The notes: generated from the sequence alone by a model not told the origin. A stretch of DNA of 64,000 nucleotides from Streptomyces sp. NBC_01264 (GCF_026340675.1 NZ_JAPEOX010000001.1:5208001-5272000); one strand, 5' to 3'. Shown: positions 26,228 through 35,224, numbered from the stretch's first letter. Made by a program: numbers and translations.

Positions 26228-26743
26228 GTGTCGATGGACCGATGGCCTATGGATCTTGCGGCATATGTGGAGCGCACGCGGAGCGGTCCGTGCTTCGTCT
26301 GTGCCTTCCTCGCCGGGAACCCGGACTACTCGCACGAGACGGTATTCGAGGATGCCGATCACGTGGCGTTCCTGGATAGGTGGCCCACTGTGCCGGGCAA
26401 GGTTCTCGTTGCGCCGAAGGCTCATGTCGAGCATGCCGTGCGCGACCTGGGCAAGGAGGCTTACACCCGGCTCATGCTTTTCGTCCGGGAGGTCGCCCTT
26501 GCCGTCGAGGCTGTCTGCGAGCCGGAGCGGACGTACCTCTACTCACTCGGCAGCCAGCAGGGCAATGCGCATCTGCACTGGCACGTGGCCCCCCTGCCGG
26601 CCGGCGTCCCGTACTCGAAGCAGCAGTTCCACGCTCTGATGACGGAGAACGGTGTCCTGTCACCGTCGCCGGACCAGGCGGCCGAGACCGCCGCGCGACT
26701 GCGCGAGGCGCTCATCGCCCGAGGCATCGCTACGGAGGGGTAA
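26228..26743 (+). CDS. HIT-family hydrolase
   Basis: A 171-residue histidine-triad protein, likely a nucleotide hydrolase or transferase. The active-site motif GNAHLHWHVAPLP (His-x-His-x-His, about residues 115-127) is intact. The N-terminal CxxC pair (GPCFVCAF) and the helix with PGKVLVAPKAHVEHA are typical of the family. Start GTG 26228 or ATG 26234; GGAGAGGGG lies upstream. It is the last complete gene before att scar 3. Confidence 0.9.
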   Translation: MSMDRWPMDLAAYVERTRSGPCFVCAFLAGNPDYSHETVFEDADHVAFLDRWPTVPGKVLVAPKAHVEHAVRDLGKEAYTRLMLFVREVALAVEAVCEPERTYLYSLGSQQGNAHLHWHVAPLPAGVPYSKQQFHALMTENGVLSPSPDQAAETAARLREALIARGIATEG

Positions 26744-26816
26744 CCGCCTTTCAGGGAAGGAGACTTGCGAGAGTTCAGGCGCCAGGCCTTGCAAGGGTGA
26801 GAGGTCTAGACAACGA

Positions 26817-26894
26817 CGAAGCCCCAGGTTGCTGACCTGGGGCTTCGTAGAAGAGCGGATGACGGGAATCGAACCCGCGCTATAAGCTTGGGAA
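26817..26894 (-). repeat. att scar 3: terminator plus 3' half of tRNA-Gly(UCC)
   Basis: The hairpin CGAAGCCCCAGGTT-GCT-GACCTGGGGCTTCG (one G-T pair) is followed by the tRNA-Gly 3' half, 26853-26894. To the right lie GTGGTGCGCAAGTGGTGCGG (about 27004-27023), arm-type repeats. Confidence 0.9.
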
Positions 26895-27056
26895 TCCCCG
26901 CTCTGTCGACCTTGATCATGCCCTTGACCTGTTGGTTATGGGGTGTGACGTTCCTCTTGCGGCCTGGCGCTTGACCGTCATTTGCCGCACGTGGCCGTCC
27001 CATGTGGTGCGCAAGTGGTGCGGTGGCAAGCCAGGTGCTGTCTACTCAGGCAGTAC

Positions 27057-27824
27057 CTACTCGTTGACACCTAGAGTTGTGCGGGCCTGGTCGATAAAAG
27101 TGGTCATGGCCTCACGGTGCTCCTCCTGGCGCCGGGCACGCAGGGGGCCCAACTCGACCTTCACACAATCGAAGAGCAGAGAGTGCTTCTCCGCCGAGGT
27201 CAGGTCGGAGAGCTGCGAAAGAGCTGACTGGGCCTCGGAGAACAGCGCCTCTACGTCGTCGGCCTCGCTCAGGAATGCAGTGCGGAAGGCATCCAGCACT
27301 GGGCCGACGCCCGTGTACTCAGATCTGTAGCCGCCCACGGTGATCAGGCGCTCCCGGGCCCGTTCGGCTTCGGCCCGGTCTCGGGCGAGGCTGGCCAGCC
27401 GCTGAGCGGTCTCCACTACGCGGGTTGCAGCAGTGGTGAGAGCGATGGGAGCGACAAGCTCGACGGCTCCTTGGGCGTGGAAGAAGTCCTTGTAGGCCCT
27501 GTCCACGGCATCGCTGTCCGGCTGCGTGTACAACAGGTCGAGAGTTCGGGTGAAGTCCCGCACTGTGCGGAGCAGGTCCGTTATCGCGCTGGTCCTCTGG
27601 TCTCGTAGGGCGGCGGCGTGCGCGGCAGTCGCTGCACGGTCGGCTTGCTCCCGCACGGCCTGGAGGGTTGCGGTGGCGGCTGTCTCGGCAGCGTCCTTGG
27701 CAGCCTTGGCCTGTGCGAGGCCACCGCCGGCCTGGACCTTAGCGCCGAGCCACGCACCCCCGAAGCCGACCAGCACCGGAAAGACGGCGAGCAGGATCGT
27801 TGCGTGCTCTTTGAGGAAATCCAT
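27057..27824 (-). CDS. Membrane-anchored coiled-coil protein of unknown function
   Basis: A 255-residue protein with one N-terminal membrane helix (ILLAVFPVLVGFGGAWLGAK, about residues 8-28) followed by long charged helices (AKAAKDAAETAATATLQAVR; RDRAEAERARERLITVGGY). The ATG at 27824 is chosen because it starts right before the membrane helix and has AAGGG upstream; the frame is open to 27935. It is a single gene between scar 3 and the HAD remnant. Family not recognised; the anchored coiled coil would suit a partner or scaffold role. Confidence 0.6.
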   Translation of the reverse strand: MDFLKEHATILLAVFPVLVGFGGAWLGAKVQAGGGLAQAKAAKDAAETAATATLQAVREQADRAATAAHAAALRDQRTSAITDLLRTVRDFTRTLDLLYTQPDSDAVDRAYKDFFHAQGAVELVAPIALTTAATRVVETAQRLASLARDRAEAERARERLITVGGYRSEYTGVGPVLDAFRTAFLSEADDVEALFSEAQSALSQLSDLTSAEKHSLLFDCVKVELGPLRARRQEEHREAMTTFIDQARTTLGVNE

Positions 27825-27990
27825 CACGCCCTTGATCCTGCCGTGCGGCAGAAGCAGGAAGGTCACGATTTCGCGCGGGATTGGCTCCTGTCGAGGCGAG
27901 TTGACCACTGGGCGTGGCGATGAGGAGCATGGCAACGGCGAAGCGTGGTGCCGACCCGTTCCGCCCCGCTGCTCGATGGCAGGGACGGGG

Positions 27991-28566
27991 TCAGGCAGGA
28001 GAGCTGAAGGCGTCGGCGACCTCCTGCATGCCCAGCACCACCACGTCCGCGCCGGCCTCCTTCAGGGATGCCCGATTGGGTTGCTTGTTCGCGTACCCGA
28101 CGCTCCTCGCGCCAGCCGCACGCGCTGCTTCGATGGCTGTGACCGAGTCGCCCACGAGCACGGTGGCGCCAGGCGCCACTCCGAAACTCGAAGCGGCGGT
28201 GAGCAGTGGGTACGGCGATGGCTTCATCAGGTCAGGCCGCAGAGGGGGGCGCCCGATGATCTCGTCTACGACTCCCGCGATCCCGTGCTGATCGAGGTAC
28301 TCCCGCACGCACTCGGTCGAATTGTTGCTCACGATGGCGACATGCCGGCCGGTGTCGTGTGCTGCGCGAAGGGCCTGAACGGACCCCGGCGTGGGGTTCC
28401 CAGCGACTTCCACGGCCCTGATCTCCGCGGCTGTGAGGGCAGCCTCCACAGCCGCGAGGACTGTATCGCCGCCCTCTTGGGAGAGGCGATGAACCTCCAT
28501 TGGATCGTCCGTGCCTCGCGCGGCAGCCGCCAGGGCTGGAGCGAGGCGGGCAAGGAGGTCGCTCAC
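27991..28566 (-). pseudogene. HAD-family hydrolase lacking its N-terminal nucleophile motif
   Basis: About 191 residues. HAD motif II is VSNNS, motif III Lys is in MKPSPYPLL, and motif IV is VLVGDSVTAIEAARAAG. The N-terminal DxDGT/P motif with the catalytic Asp is missing. Family-like sequence begins only at SDLLARLAPALAAAARGTDD, exactly where the integrase remnant of the opposite strand begins (about 28566-28570). The 5' end was therefore replaced by a recombination junction. A GTG at 28566 could still start translation, but the product should be catalytically dead. Confidence 0.75.
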
Positions 28567-28568
28567 GA

Positions 28569-29226
28569 GCGGGAGATCGCGACGGTGGAACAGGTGGATG
28601 CGCTGGCAGAAGCGATCGGCATTCGGTGGCGGCTGATGGTCTACCTCGGGGCATACGGCCCGATGCGTCCTGAGGAGCAGGCAGAGCTGCGACGGAAGGA
28701 CGTGGACCTCGACGCGATGACGATCCGCGTACGGAAGGCGGCCCCGGAGCTGAACACCGGGAAGAGGGCCGAAGGTCCCACCAAGTCGGAGGCGGGTAAG
28801 CGGGTCGTCGTCCTGCCTGAGTTCCTTCGGGAAGACCTGCGCCGGCACGTTGCGTGGTACGCGGAGAAGGGCCCGGAAGGCCTCCTCTTCGTGGGGGAGA
28901 AGGGGGCGCCGTTCCGGCGTACGACCTTCGGGCGTAAGTGGGCCAAGGCGCGGGTGAAGGTGGGGATGCCGAAGTCGTTCAGGTTCTACGACCTTCGTCA
29001 CACCGGGCACACCCTGTCGACGCGTTCCGGGGCCACACTCAGGGACACGATGGTTCGGGCCGGGCAGTCCTCCGAGAAGGCGGCGCTGATCTACCAACAC
29101 TCAGACCACGAGCGCCAGAAGGAGGTGGCCGGCGGACTGGACGGGATGGTGCGGGCCGCCCGGCAGAAGGCCGCTGAGCAGGCCGAGAAGGAGTCAAGTG
29201 ATGCGCAAGTGGTGCGGGACTCCTGA
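28569..29226 (+). pseudogene. Tyrosine-recombinase (integrase) remnant, C-terminal catalytic domain
   Basis: Encodes about 218 residues of the catalytic domain: LMVYLGAYGPMRPEEQAELR with the first catalytic Arg, a basic strand, RFYDLRHTGHTL (box II; the usual His before DLRH is Tyr here), and ALIYQHSDHERQKEVA with the nucleophilic Tyr. The N-terminal arm-binding and core-binding domains are missing, replaced at about 28569 by the HAD fragment. The 3' end lies 17 bases before the repeated att region of scar 4. This is the only sizeable integrase sequence in the array. The same last 30 bases are found at 62664-62696. Confidence 0.85.
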
Positions 29227-29243
29227 ATAGGTCTAGGCAACGA

Positions 29244-29321
29244 CGAAGCCCCAGGTCGCTGACCTGGGGCTTCGTAGAAGAGCGGATGACGGGAATCGAA
29301 CCCGCGCTATAAGCTTGGGAA
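29244..29321 (-). repeat. att scar 4: terminator plus 3' half of tRNA-Gly(UCC)
   Basis: The hairpin CGAAGCCCCAGGTC-GCT-complement is followed by the tRNA-Gly 3' half, 29280-29321. The integrase remnant ends immediately to the left, the normal geometry of an attachment site beside int. Confidence 0.92.
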
Positions 29322-29535
29322 TCTACTGCACGGAACACGGTTTCAGGGCCAGGCTGGCGTGAGCTGTCCAGAGTGCCTGCGAGTTGCCGTCGCTGGTAGG
29401 TGTCTGCCGCCTGGGATTGCTTCCGTGACCGGTCGACCGGGCGAGGCGGAGCGGTCTCTGAGCCCCGGGCCGCGACAAGCTCCCTGAGCCCCAGGGGATC
29501 GGGTGGGCGACCCAGGGAAGCCGGGCAACCGCTAT

Positions 29536-29576
29536 GCCCTCGGCAGGATTCGAACCTGCGACACCCGCTTTAGGAG
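29536..29576 (-). repeat. 3' half of tRNA-Arg(CCU), attachment scar of another element type
   Basis: On the minus strand the bases read CTCCTAAAGCGGGTGTCGCA then GGTTCGAATCCTGCCGAGGGC. This is an anticodon loop with CCU, variable region, T arm and 3' acceptor strand of tRNA-Arg. The 5' half is absent. It lies 215 bases from scar 4 in the gene-free stretch 29322-29691 and shows that a second, tRNA-Arg-specific integration took part in building this island. Confidence 0.75.
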
Positions 29577-29691
29577 TGGGATCGAAGCCGTGCCGGGCGG
29601 CTCCGGACCGTGCCGCCTGATGCCGAACTTCTCCGTCCGCTCGCGCATCGCGCACGCATTCGGCCGGTGCACGCACGGGTGACGTTGCAGA

Positions 29692-30252
29692 TCAGAGGCT
29701 CGTCCACGCGTCGAAGAAGGCTTTCCGCCTGGATGGGTCGGCTGATTTGTGGTCCGCGTGGAGGACGCGCCAGGCGGTGAGTTCGAGGTCGCGGAGCCAC
29801 AGCTCGCCGATGACCTGTGTTTTGAGGTCGGGGAGGTGGTCGGACTCGGCGAGTGCCTGGCCGATGACCTCTCCGGCTGCGATGCGCTGGGGCGGGGTCA
29901 TCTCGTCGAAGGCCGAGAGGATCTGGCCGGCCAGGCCGGTGCCTTCTCCTGCCAGCGAACTCAGTACGCACGCTTTGATGTTGGCGGGCAGTAGGTAGAG
30001 GGAGCCCGAGGACCTCCACAGTTCCGACCAGAAGTGCTCTCCGGACGCGGTGGGGGCGGGGAGCGCGGCCAGGAGGCCGAGGAGGTGTGCGGTGGCCGCG
30101 TAGCCGTCGGAGTGGGCCGATGCGACGACGGCGATGTCCGCGACGCGCTCCACGTCGATGTGGCCGGCTTCGAGACGTGGATCCAGCCCCAGCCGCTGTT
30201 CCAGCTGATGGCAAAGGGGGGCGGACGCGTGGGAGCGGAACTCGGGAAGCAT
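29692..30252 (-). CDS. Hypothetical helical protein
   Basis: A 186-residue, mostly helical, acidic soluble protein (LLGLLAALPAPTASGEHFWS; GQILSAFDEMTPPQRIAAGE). No signal peptide or membrane segment. ATG at 30252. Family not recognised. It is divergent from the hemolysin-III-like gene. Confidence 0.6.
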   Translation of the reverse strand: MLPEFRSHASAPLCHQLEQRLGLDPRLEAGHIDVERVADIAVVASAHSDGYAATAHLLGLLAALPAPTASGEHFWSELWRSSGSLYLLPANIKACVLSSLAGEGTGLAGQILSAFDEMTPPQRIAAGEVIGQALAESDHLPDLKTQVIGELWLRDLELTAWRVLHADHKSADPSRRKAFFDAWTSL

Positions 30253-30472
30253 CGGCGGTCCTTGGAGCGTAGGAGAGCGGAGAGGCCCGTTCGGAAGCCC
30301 AGATCGTTCCCCTGGCCCGCCGAATTACACGAGTTCCACGGATCCGGTTGGAGGAGTGCTGGCAGGACCGCGACTCAAGGTCGGTCGAACCGGCCGCACC
30401 CGGCTATGCCGCGCCGGAGGCTGGAGCCCACCTCGGGCGATGCCGCTCCGGACCGGCTCCTAGCATGGACTC

Positions 30473-31258
30473 ATGGTTGCCAGTGACGCCCAGCAGCACG
30501 TATCAGGACGGGAAGCAGCGCCCCGGGACGACGCCGGAGCCGGCCATGTTGTCTCCGCACCGACGGATGGGGGAAGCGAGGGCTCCGAGCCTCCCGCCGA
30601 CCTGCTCGGGCGAGCCGCCGATCTGGTGGAGCCGATCAAGCCGAAGCTACGGGGCTGGCTCCATGCCGGCATGGTCCCCACGTCCCTGGCCGCAGGCATT
30701 GTCCTCATCTGTCTGGCAGGAACACCGCAGGCCACTGCGGCGTGCACCGTGTACGCCGTCACCGCCTGGCTGCTGTTCGGGACGAGCGCCGTCTACCACC
30801 TGGGCACCTGGGGACCACTCGGAGAGGCCGTCCTGCGCCGCCTCGACCACGCCAACATCTTCCTGATCATCGCCGGCACCTGCACCCCGCTGGCCGTGCT
30901 CCTCCTCGGCCCTGATCAGCGGTCCGTCCTCCTGTGGGTCGTGTGGTCGGGCGCTCTGGCCGGCATCGCCTTCCGCGTCCTGTGGATCGGGGCGCCCCGC
31001 TGGCTGTACACGCCCTGCTACCTGGCCCTGGGCTGGGCACCGGTGCGCTACCTGCCCGATTTCCTGCACAGCGGCGGCGCGGCCGTCCTCACCCTGATCG
31101 TGACGGGCGGGCTGCTCTACAGCGCGGGCGCCGTCGTATACGCCCTCCGGCGCCCCGACCCCTCACCCCGCTGGTTCGGCTACCACGAGGTGTTCCACGC
31201 CCTGACCGTGGCAGCCTTCACCGCGCACTACATCGCCGTCTTCCTCGCTGCCCGCTGA
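30473..31258 (+). CDS. Hemolysin III / PAQR-family membrane protein
   Basis: A 261-residue integral membrane protein with a disordered N-terminal tail of about 60 residues and about seven membrane helices. PAQR hallmarks are present: SAVYHLGTW (helix 2), LDHANIFLIIAGTCTP (helix 3), and FGYHEVFHALTVAAFTAHY (last helix). The conserved His and Asp residues form a metal site in the family; bacterial members (TrhA type) influence membrane fluidity homeostasis. Encoded alone, just ahead of a PRC-barrel gene on the other strand. Confidence 0.9.
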   Translation: MVASDAQQHVSGREAAPRDDAGAGHVVSAPTDGGSEGSEPPADLLGRAADLVEPIKPKLRGWLHAGMVPTSLAAGIVLICLAGTPQATAACTVYAVTAWLLFGTSAVYHLGTWGPLGEAVLRRLDHANIFLIIAGTCTPLAVLLLGPDQRSVLLWVVWSGALAGIAFRVLWIGAPRWLYTPCYLALGWAPVRYLPDFLHSGGAAVLTLIVTGGLLYSAGAVVYALRRPDPSPRWFGYHEVFHALTVAAFTAHYIAVFLAAR

Positions 31259-31326
31259 GCACGACGACGTATCGATGCAGGCCCACCCATTCGTGCGGTG
31301 GCGGTGAGTTGCCGACCGGCTTCGGG

Positions 31327-31686
31327 TCAGGGCGCGGACGGCCGGTGCAGGGAGACGTAGTACTCGCCGACAGCGGACAGGTAGTCGTGTTCGGCTGTTT
31401 CGCTGTCGGTGATGAACCGTGGCGCGGCCTTGATCTCTTCCTGCGTGGCCGAGACCCTTACCGCCTGCACTTCGGCATCGATGCGCGTGACGGCGCCGGC
31501 CGGGATCAGGACGCTCTTGCCGAACACCCACACGCCGGTGTCGACCACCAGGTGTTGCATGCCGGACTGGTCCTGCTGGCGGTCCACGTGCCCGATGGCA
31601 CCGTCAGCGGCTTCCACGGTGAATCCCACCAATGACTGCGCGGGCGTGTATCCGCTGTCCTGCGCGTACATCCACATCCTGCTCAC
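31327..31686 (-). CDS. PRC-barrel domain protein
   Basis: A 119-residue soluble protein. A PRC-barrel fold spans about 12-85: SLVGFTVEAADGAIGHVDRQ, HLVVDTGVWVFGKSVLIPAG, VTRIDAEVQAVRVSATQEEI. A short helical tail follows (DYLSAVGEYY). Stand-alone PRC-barrel proteins of this size are common in Streptomyces stress regions; the function is unknown. Convergent with the PAQR gene. Confidence 0.85.
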   Translation of the reverse strand: MSRMWMYAQDSGYTPAQSLVGFTVEAADGAIGHVDRQQDQSGMQHLVVDTGVWVFGKSVLIPAGAVTRIDAEVQAVRVSATQEEIKAAPRFITDSETAEHDYLSAVGEYYVSLHRPSAP

Positions 31687-31810
31687 AGACCGTCTCCTCG
31701 TCCCAGGCGACCGGCCGTGGTGGCTCGGTGCCCGACCGGTTCGCGCCTGCCCGACCGCATGCCCCGGTGCCCGCTGCGCGACCGGGTCCGCAGAGGATTC
31801 CTGGCGGGTA

Positions 31811-31850
31811 CGCCAGTGCTGACCTCGCAGAGGCCTCGGCGCCCGAGTAC
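31811..31850 (+). pseudogene. Tail of the SpoIIE phosphatase gene (copy B remnant)
   Basis: CGCCAGTGCTGACCTCGCAG followed by AGGCCTCGGCGCCCGAGTAC matches the last codons of the phosphatase gene at 12957-12998 (residues [11 protein letters not shown]). The stop TAG is now TAC. Nothing else of the gene remains. It marks the left boundary of the second copy of the module at the same distance from the MerR-like gene. Confidence 0.7.
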
Positions 31851-32004
31851 CGCCCCGTCGCGGAGCCCAGGCTGCGGCGAGTAGGACGACGAGGCCGCGG
31901 TGGTGCGAACGTCGGTCCCCGGGCCCGTGCGGCGGGCGCAGCGAGCCATTCGGGTCCGGCCTGCGGTGCCGGAGGGTGGCGCCAAAGGGGCGGGCACGAT
32001 CACC

Positions 32005-32340
32005 TCAGGCCGAGGTCGATGGAGCCGGCGCTTCGCTGGCTCGGCGGTACCCGGCGTTGATGCGTTGGGCTTCTTCGAGTTGGTCTTCGAGGATGATGAT
32101 GCGGCAGGCGGCGTCGATCGGGGTGCCTTGGTCGACGAGTTCGCGGGCGCGGGCGGCGATGCGCAGCTGGTAGCGGGAGTAGCGGCGGTGTCCGCCGGCG
32201 GAGCGGAGCGGGGTGATGAGGCGGGCTTCGCCTAGGGCGCGGAGGAAACCTTGGGTGGTGCCGAGCATCTCTGCGGCCCGGCCCATGGTGTAAGCGGGGT
32301 AGTCGTCGTCGAGACGGCCGAAGGAGTCGTCTGCTGTCAT
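32005..32340 (-). CDS. MerR-like regulator, copy B
   Basis: A 111-residue paralogue of copy A (13070), lacking one Asp of the DDDD run and differing mainly at the C-terminus (GYRRASEAPAPSTSA). The winged-helix residues are the same. The ATG is preceded by the same GAAAGAGGTTCA. The upstream leader is the longest of the three (about 720 bases). No ATPase, helicase or cold-shock genes follow this copy. Confidence 0.85.
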   Translation of the reverse strand: MTADDSFGRLDDDYPAYTMGRAAEMLGTTQGFLRALGEARLITPLRSAGGHRRYSRYQLRIAARARELVDQGTPIDAACRIIILEDQLEEAQRINAGYRRASEAPAPSTSA

Positions 32341-33059
32341 TGAACCTCTTTCTGGAACGCGTGGAGGGGCCCTGGTGCCTATGGCACCAGGGCCCCGAAG
32401 GAACTGCTACACCATCTGCCAGCCCTCATACTGCGCTGGCTCTCTGTGTCCGCAGACCCGACTCATACGTGATCGGGGTGCGGGGATCGCGGTTGCTCGA
32501 CCGGAGACCACCTCACTAGCGATGTCCTGCGGTACCCGGGCTTCAATCTGCCGGCCCGGCGATCCTGATGGCGGAAAAGCTCCTCCGTTCTTCCCTCGGT
32601 GATCAACTGCTTACCAAGTGGGGTACTTCGTCATGCGGGTAATACGTACTGCGAACCGCTTGTATTGCTCGCGGCCTGACCCAGCGCCGCTTCGGCAGCC
32701 AGCCCCGTCGCCCGTCCTGCGTCTGCTCTGGCTTGGAACCCCACTGCCGAACCTCCTGGTGGCCGCGCCTGCACTCGACGCCTTCACCAAGGTGCTGCTC
32801 ACTGACTTCACTGCTGGGTACTGCACCTACGAGAACTGCACTTACAGGTACTGCCACTGCGTCAACTGCGGTACCGCTCGTGGTGGCCCCTGATGGCTGC
32901 GGGCCACCCGGTCCGGTCGTCAGTCCCGTCGCCGTCCTGCACCAGCCCTGGCTTCGGAACTCCACCACCGCACCGTCCTGCGCACTGCAACTGCGGGTAC
33001 TGCGTGTACTACTGCCGGCAGTTCGTCTCTGCCAGGCCCTGCTGTCTCGCTGGGCTACG
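32341..33059 (-). promoter_or_regulatory. Long structured leader of MerR-like gene, copy B
   Basis: Same architecture as copy A: a terminal hairpin (about 32367-32399, identical arms), an enclosing helix between 32691-32698 and 32744-32751, and about fifteen ACTGC words on the plus strand. It contains a block (about 32820-32995) absent from copy A but largely present in copy C, so the leaders differ by whole internal segments. Confidence 0.55.
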
Positions 33060-33065
33060 AGAGAA

Positions 33066-33094
33066 ACCATAACCACGCCACGGCCCAATGTCTA
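33066..33094 (-). promoter_or_regulatory. Promoter of MerR-like copy B leader
   Basis: Minus-strand TAGACA (complement of 33089-33094), 17 bases, TATGGT (complement of 33066-33071), followed by CTCTC-N8-GCGAG, a slightly changed version of the start-site inverted repeat. Confidence 0.6.
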
Positions 33095-33109
33095 CTCCGG
33101 CCGAGATAG

Positions 33110-33932
33110 ATTTGCTCTTGCCTGGTCAGGAGGTAATCGGGCTCGAATATGGCCGCTCCCTGAGGCTGCCGAGCTGGACCTGGACACCGGGCGCGCCGCC
33201 GAGTTCGCCACGCCACTGCGGCGAGCGGTTGTCGATCCCGGCCGCTCCAGAGGAGCGGGGGGAGGGGCCGTTGCGGCCAACCGGAAACGGTGTCCAACGG
33301 GGTGGAAGAATCGTTTTGACGAACGTGACGGATGACCATCGGGCATACCTCGACCGCAGTGCTCAGGCCGGCAGCGGCAAGCGCAGAGCCGCTGCCCGCC
33401 TTCCGGAACAGCTGCGCCGGTGGCCTTCCCCGTAGTCCGGCGCACGCCGGTGGGCAGGCCGGTGGAGAGGTCCCGGACGAGAACACACCGCTGTACGCGC
33501 GGCCGGCCGAGGAGTGGGCGGCCCGCGGCGCCACCGTCCCCTGATGCCCACCCTGCTGACGGCGCGGCCGCGTCGGTTCGATCGGAGGCACTCGCGTGAT
33601 CCACGGCTCGCTGGTGTGCCGGGGCTGTTCCGGCACCCTCTACGCGGTTTCCACCACCTGCGCCCACTCGGCACCCATGCCCACCTGGGAAGTCGATCAC
33701 GACCGCACCCGGTCTCCTGCCCCTTGCGGCCTCTCCTGCCCCTGGAAGGGGCGGCCGCTCACGTCTCCGAGCTCGTCCGCGCCGCTCACGTCCTGACCGA
33801 ACCGTCCTGACGCGATCCCGGGTCACCGCCATGGCCCTGACCCGGGTCCTACGGCCTGCCGGCCACGGGCCCGCCCAGCCGGTCCGGTCCTGCGTACAAG
33901 GCACGGACCATCCGGGCGCGGCCTTGGACACG
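33110..33932. other. Degraded region, no gene supported with confidence
   Basis: Similarity to copies A and C ends near 33145. Two plus-strand pieces look protein-like but incomplete: 33455-33544 (VPDENTPLYARPAEEWAARG then ATVP, stop), which resembles the start of a small Streptomyces protein, and 33597-33796 (GTG start; SLVCRGCSGTLYAVSTTCAH, four Cys). Neither is convincing as an intact gene. Long minus-strand frames here look like GC-driven artefacts. Confidence 0.4.
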
Positions 33933-34001
33933 TGAGGTTCCCCCGGGATGCGGAGAGTGTTGACATCGGGTCAGATGGGACTCATGAGAGGACCAGTGGC
34001 C

Positions 34002-34310
34002 ATGGCTGCACCCCGGAAATACTCGCTCGAGTTGCGTGAGCGTGCGGTACGGATGTATCGCACCGCGGAGCCGAAGCCCCAGATCAAGAAGCTGGCTGTC
34101 GACTTCGGCGTGCATCCCGAGGCCCTGCGCGGGTGGATCCGCCAGGCGGAGGCGGATGCCGGCGAACGCGATGACCGGCTCACCACCGACGAACGCGCCG
34201 AGCTCGCGGCCCTGCGCAAGGAGAATGTCCAGCTCAAGCGGGCCAACGACGTACTGCGGACGGCCTCGGCGTTTTTCGCGGCGCAACTCGACCCGACCCG
34301 GCCCAGGTGA
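34002..34310 (+). CDS. IS3 OrfA (helix-turn-helix protein)
   Basis: A 102-residue DNA-binding OrfA: MAAPRKYSLELRERAVRMY, helix-turn-helix KKLAVDFGVHPEALRGWIRQ, and a leucine-zipper-like end (LAALRKENVQLKRANDVL). It overlaps OrfB by 4 bases (34307-34310); programmed -1 frameshifting would give the OrfAB transposase. Confidence 0.9.
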   Translation: MAAPRKYSLELRERAVRMYRTAEPKPQIKKLAVDFGVHPEALRGWIRQAEADAGERDDRLTTDERAELAALRKENVQLKRANDVLRTASAFFAAQLDPTRPR

Positions 34311-35224
34311 CGGCGCTCGTTGACGAGCACCCGTGCCTGGGAGTCGAGTGCGTACTTCGGGAACTGCACATCCCCTCCTCCACCTACTACCGCTGGCGCC
34401 GTGCAGAGGCCGAGCCGTGCGAGCGAAGGCGCCGTGACGTCGAGCTGACCGAGCGGATCAAAGAGATCCACGCGGATTCCGGCGGCAACTACGGCTCGCC
34501 GCGGGTACACGCCGTCCTCAAGCGTGAGGGTGTCCACGTGGGCCGCAAGCGGGTCGAGCGCCTGATGCGCGAGGCCGACATCGCGGGGGTCAGCCCACGG
34601 CGCAAGGGCTTCACGCGCCGGGACCCGAAGGCCACCCTGGCCCCGGACCTGGTCAACAGGGACTTCACCGCACCGGCTCCGAACCGGTTGTGGGTCACCG
34701 ACCTCACCATGATCTCCACCGGTGAGGGGCCTCTGTGGCTCTCGGCGATCCGCGACGCCTTCTCCCGCCGGGTGGTCGCCTGGGAGACTTCCGCCCGCGC
34801 GGACGCCGACCTGGTGCTGACCACCCTGGAGTACGCCCTCGCGTCCCGCGAGGTCGAGCCCGGCCAGCTGATTCATCACGCGGACCACGGCTGTCAATAC
34901 ACGTCTATCAAGCTCACAACCCGGCTAATGAGAGCTGGAGTTGAAGCGTCCATGGGCTCGATCGGCGACTCATACGATAACGCTCTCGCGGAGAACCTCT
35001 GGATGCTCATCAAAACCGAGGGCCTCCGTGGCCGGACCTTCACCACCCGGGCTGAGGCGAACCTCGCGCTCTTCGAGTACATCGATGGCTTCTACAACTC
35101 CCGTCGCATCCAGGAACGGCTCGGCTTCCTCAGCCCGATCGAGTACGAAGAGAAGCACTACGCCAACCAGGCGACGGCCGAACCAGCGAACCTGAACACC
35201 CGTCAACCCCTCCTGACCAGCTAA
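34307..35224 (+). CDS. IS3 OrfB transposase (DDE)
   Basis: A 305-residue integrase-core protein. The catalytic triad is visible: Asp in LWVTDLTMI, Asp in HHADHGCQY, and Glu in SYDNALAENLWMLIKTE. The N-terminal HTH_21 region includes GGNYGSPRVHAVLKREGV. The C-terminal RIQERLGFLSPIEYE motif is typical of IS3. Open frame complete. Confidence 0.95.
   Translation: MTALVDEHPCLGVECVLRELHIPSSTYYRWRRAEAEPCERRRRDVELTERIKEIHADSGGNYGSPRVHAVLKREGVHVGRKRVERLMREADIAGVSPRRKGFTRRDPKATLAPDLVNRDFTAPAPNRLWVTDLTMISTGEGPLWLSAIRDAFSRRVVAWETSARADADLVLTTLEYALASREVEPGQLIHHADHGCQYTSIKLTTRLMRAGVEASMGSIGDSYDNALAENLWMLIKTEGLRGRTFTTRAEANLALFEYIDGFYNSRRIQERLGFLSPIEYEEKHYANQATAEPANLNTRQPLLTS

Noticed and set aside
33092..33931. 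279-residue minus-strand frame between module copy B and the IS3 element
   Set aside because: Arg/Gly/Pro-rich composition with no motif, spanning a degraded region; regarded as a GC artefact.
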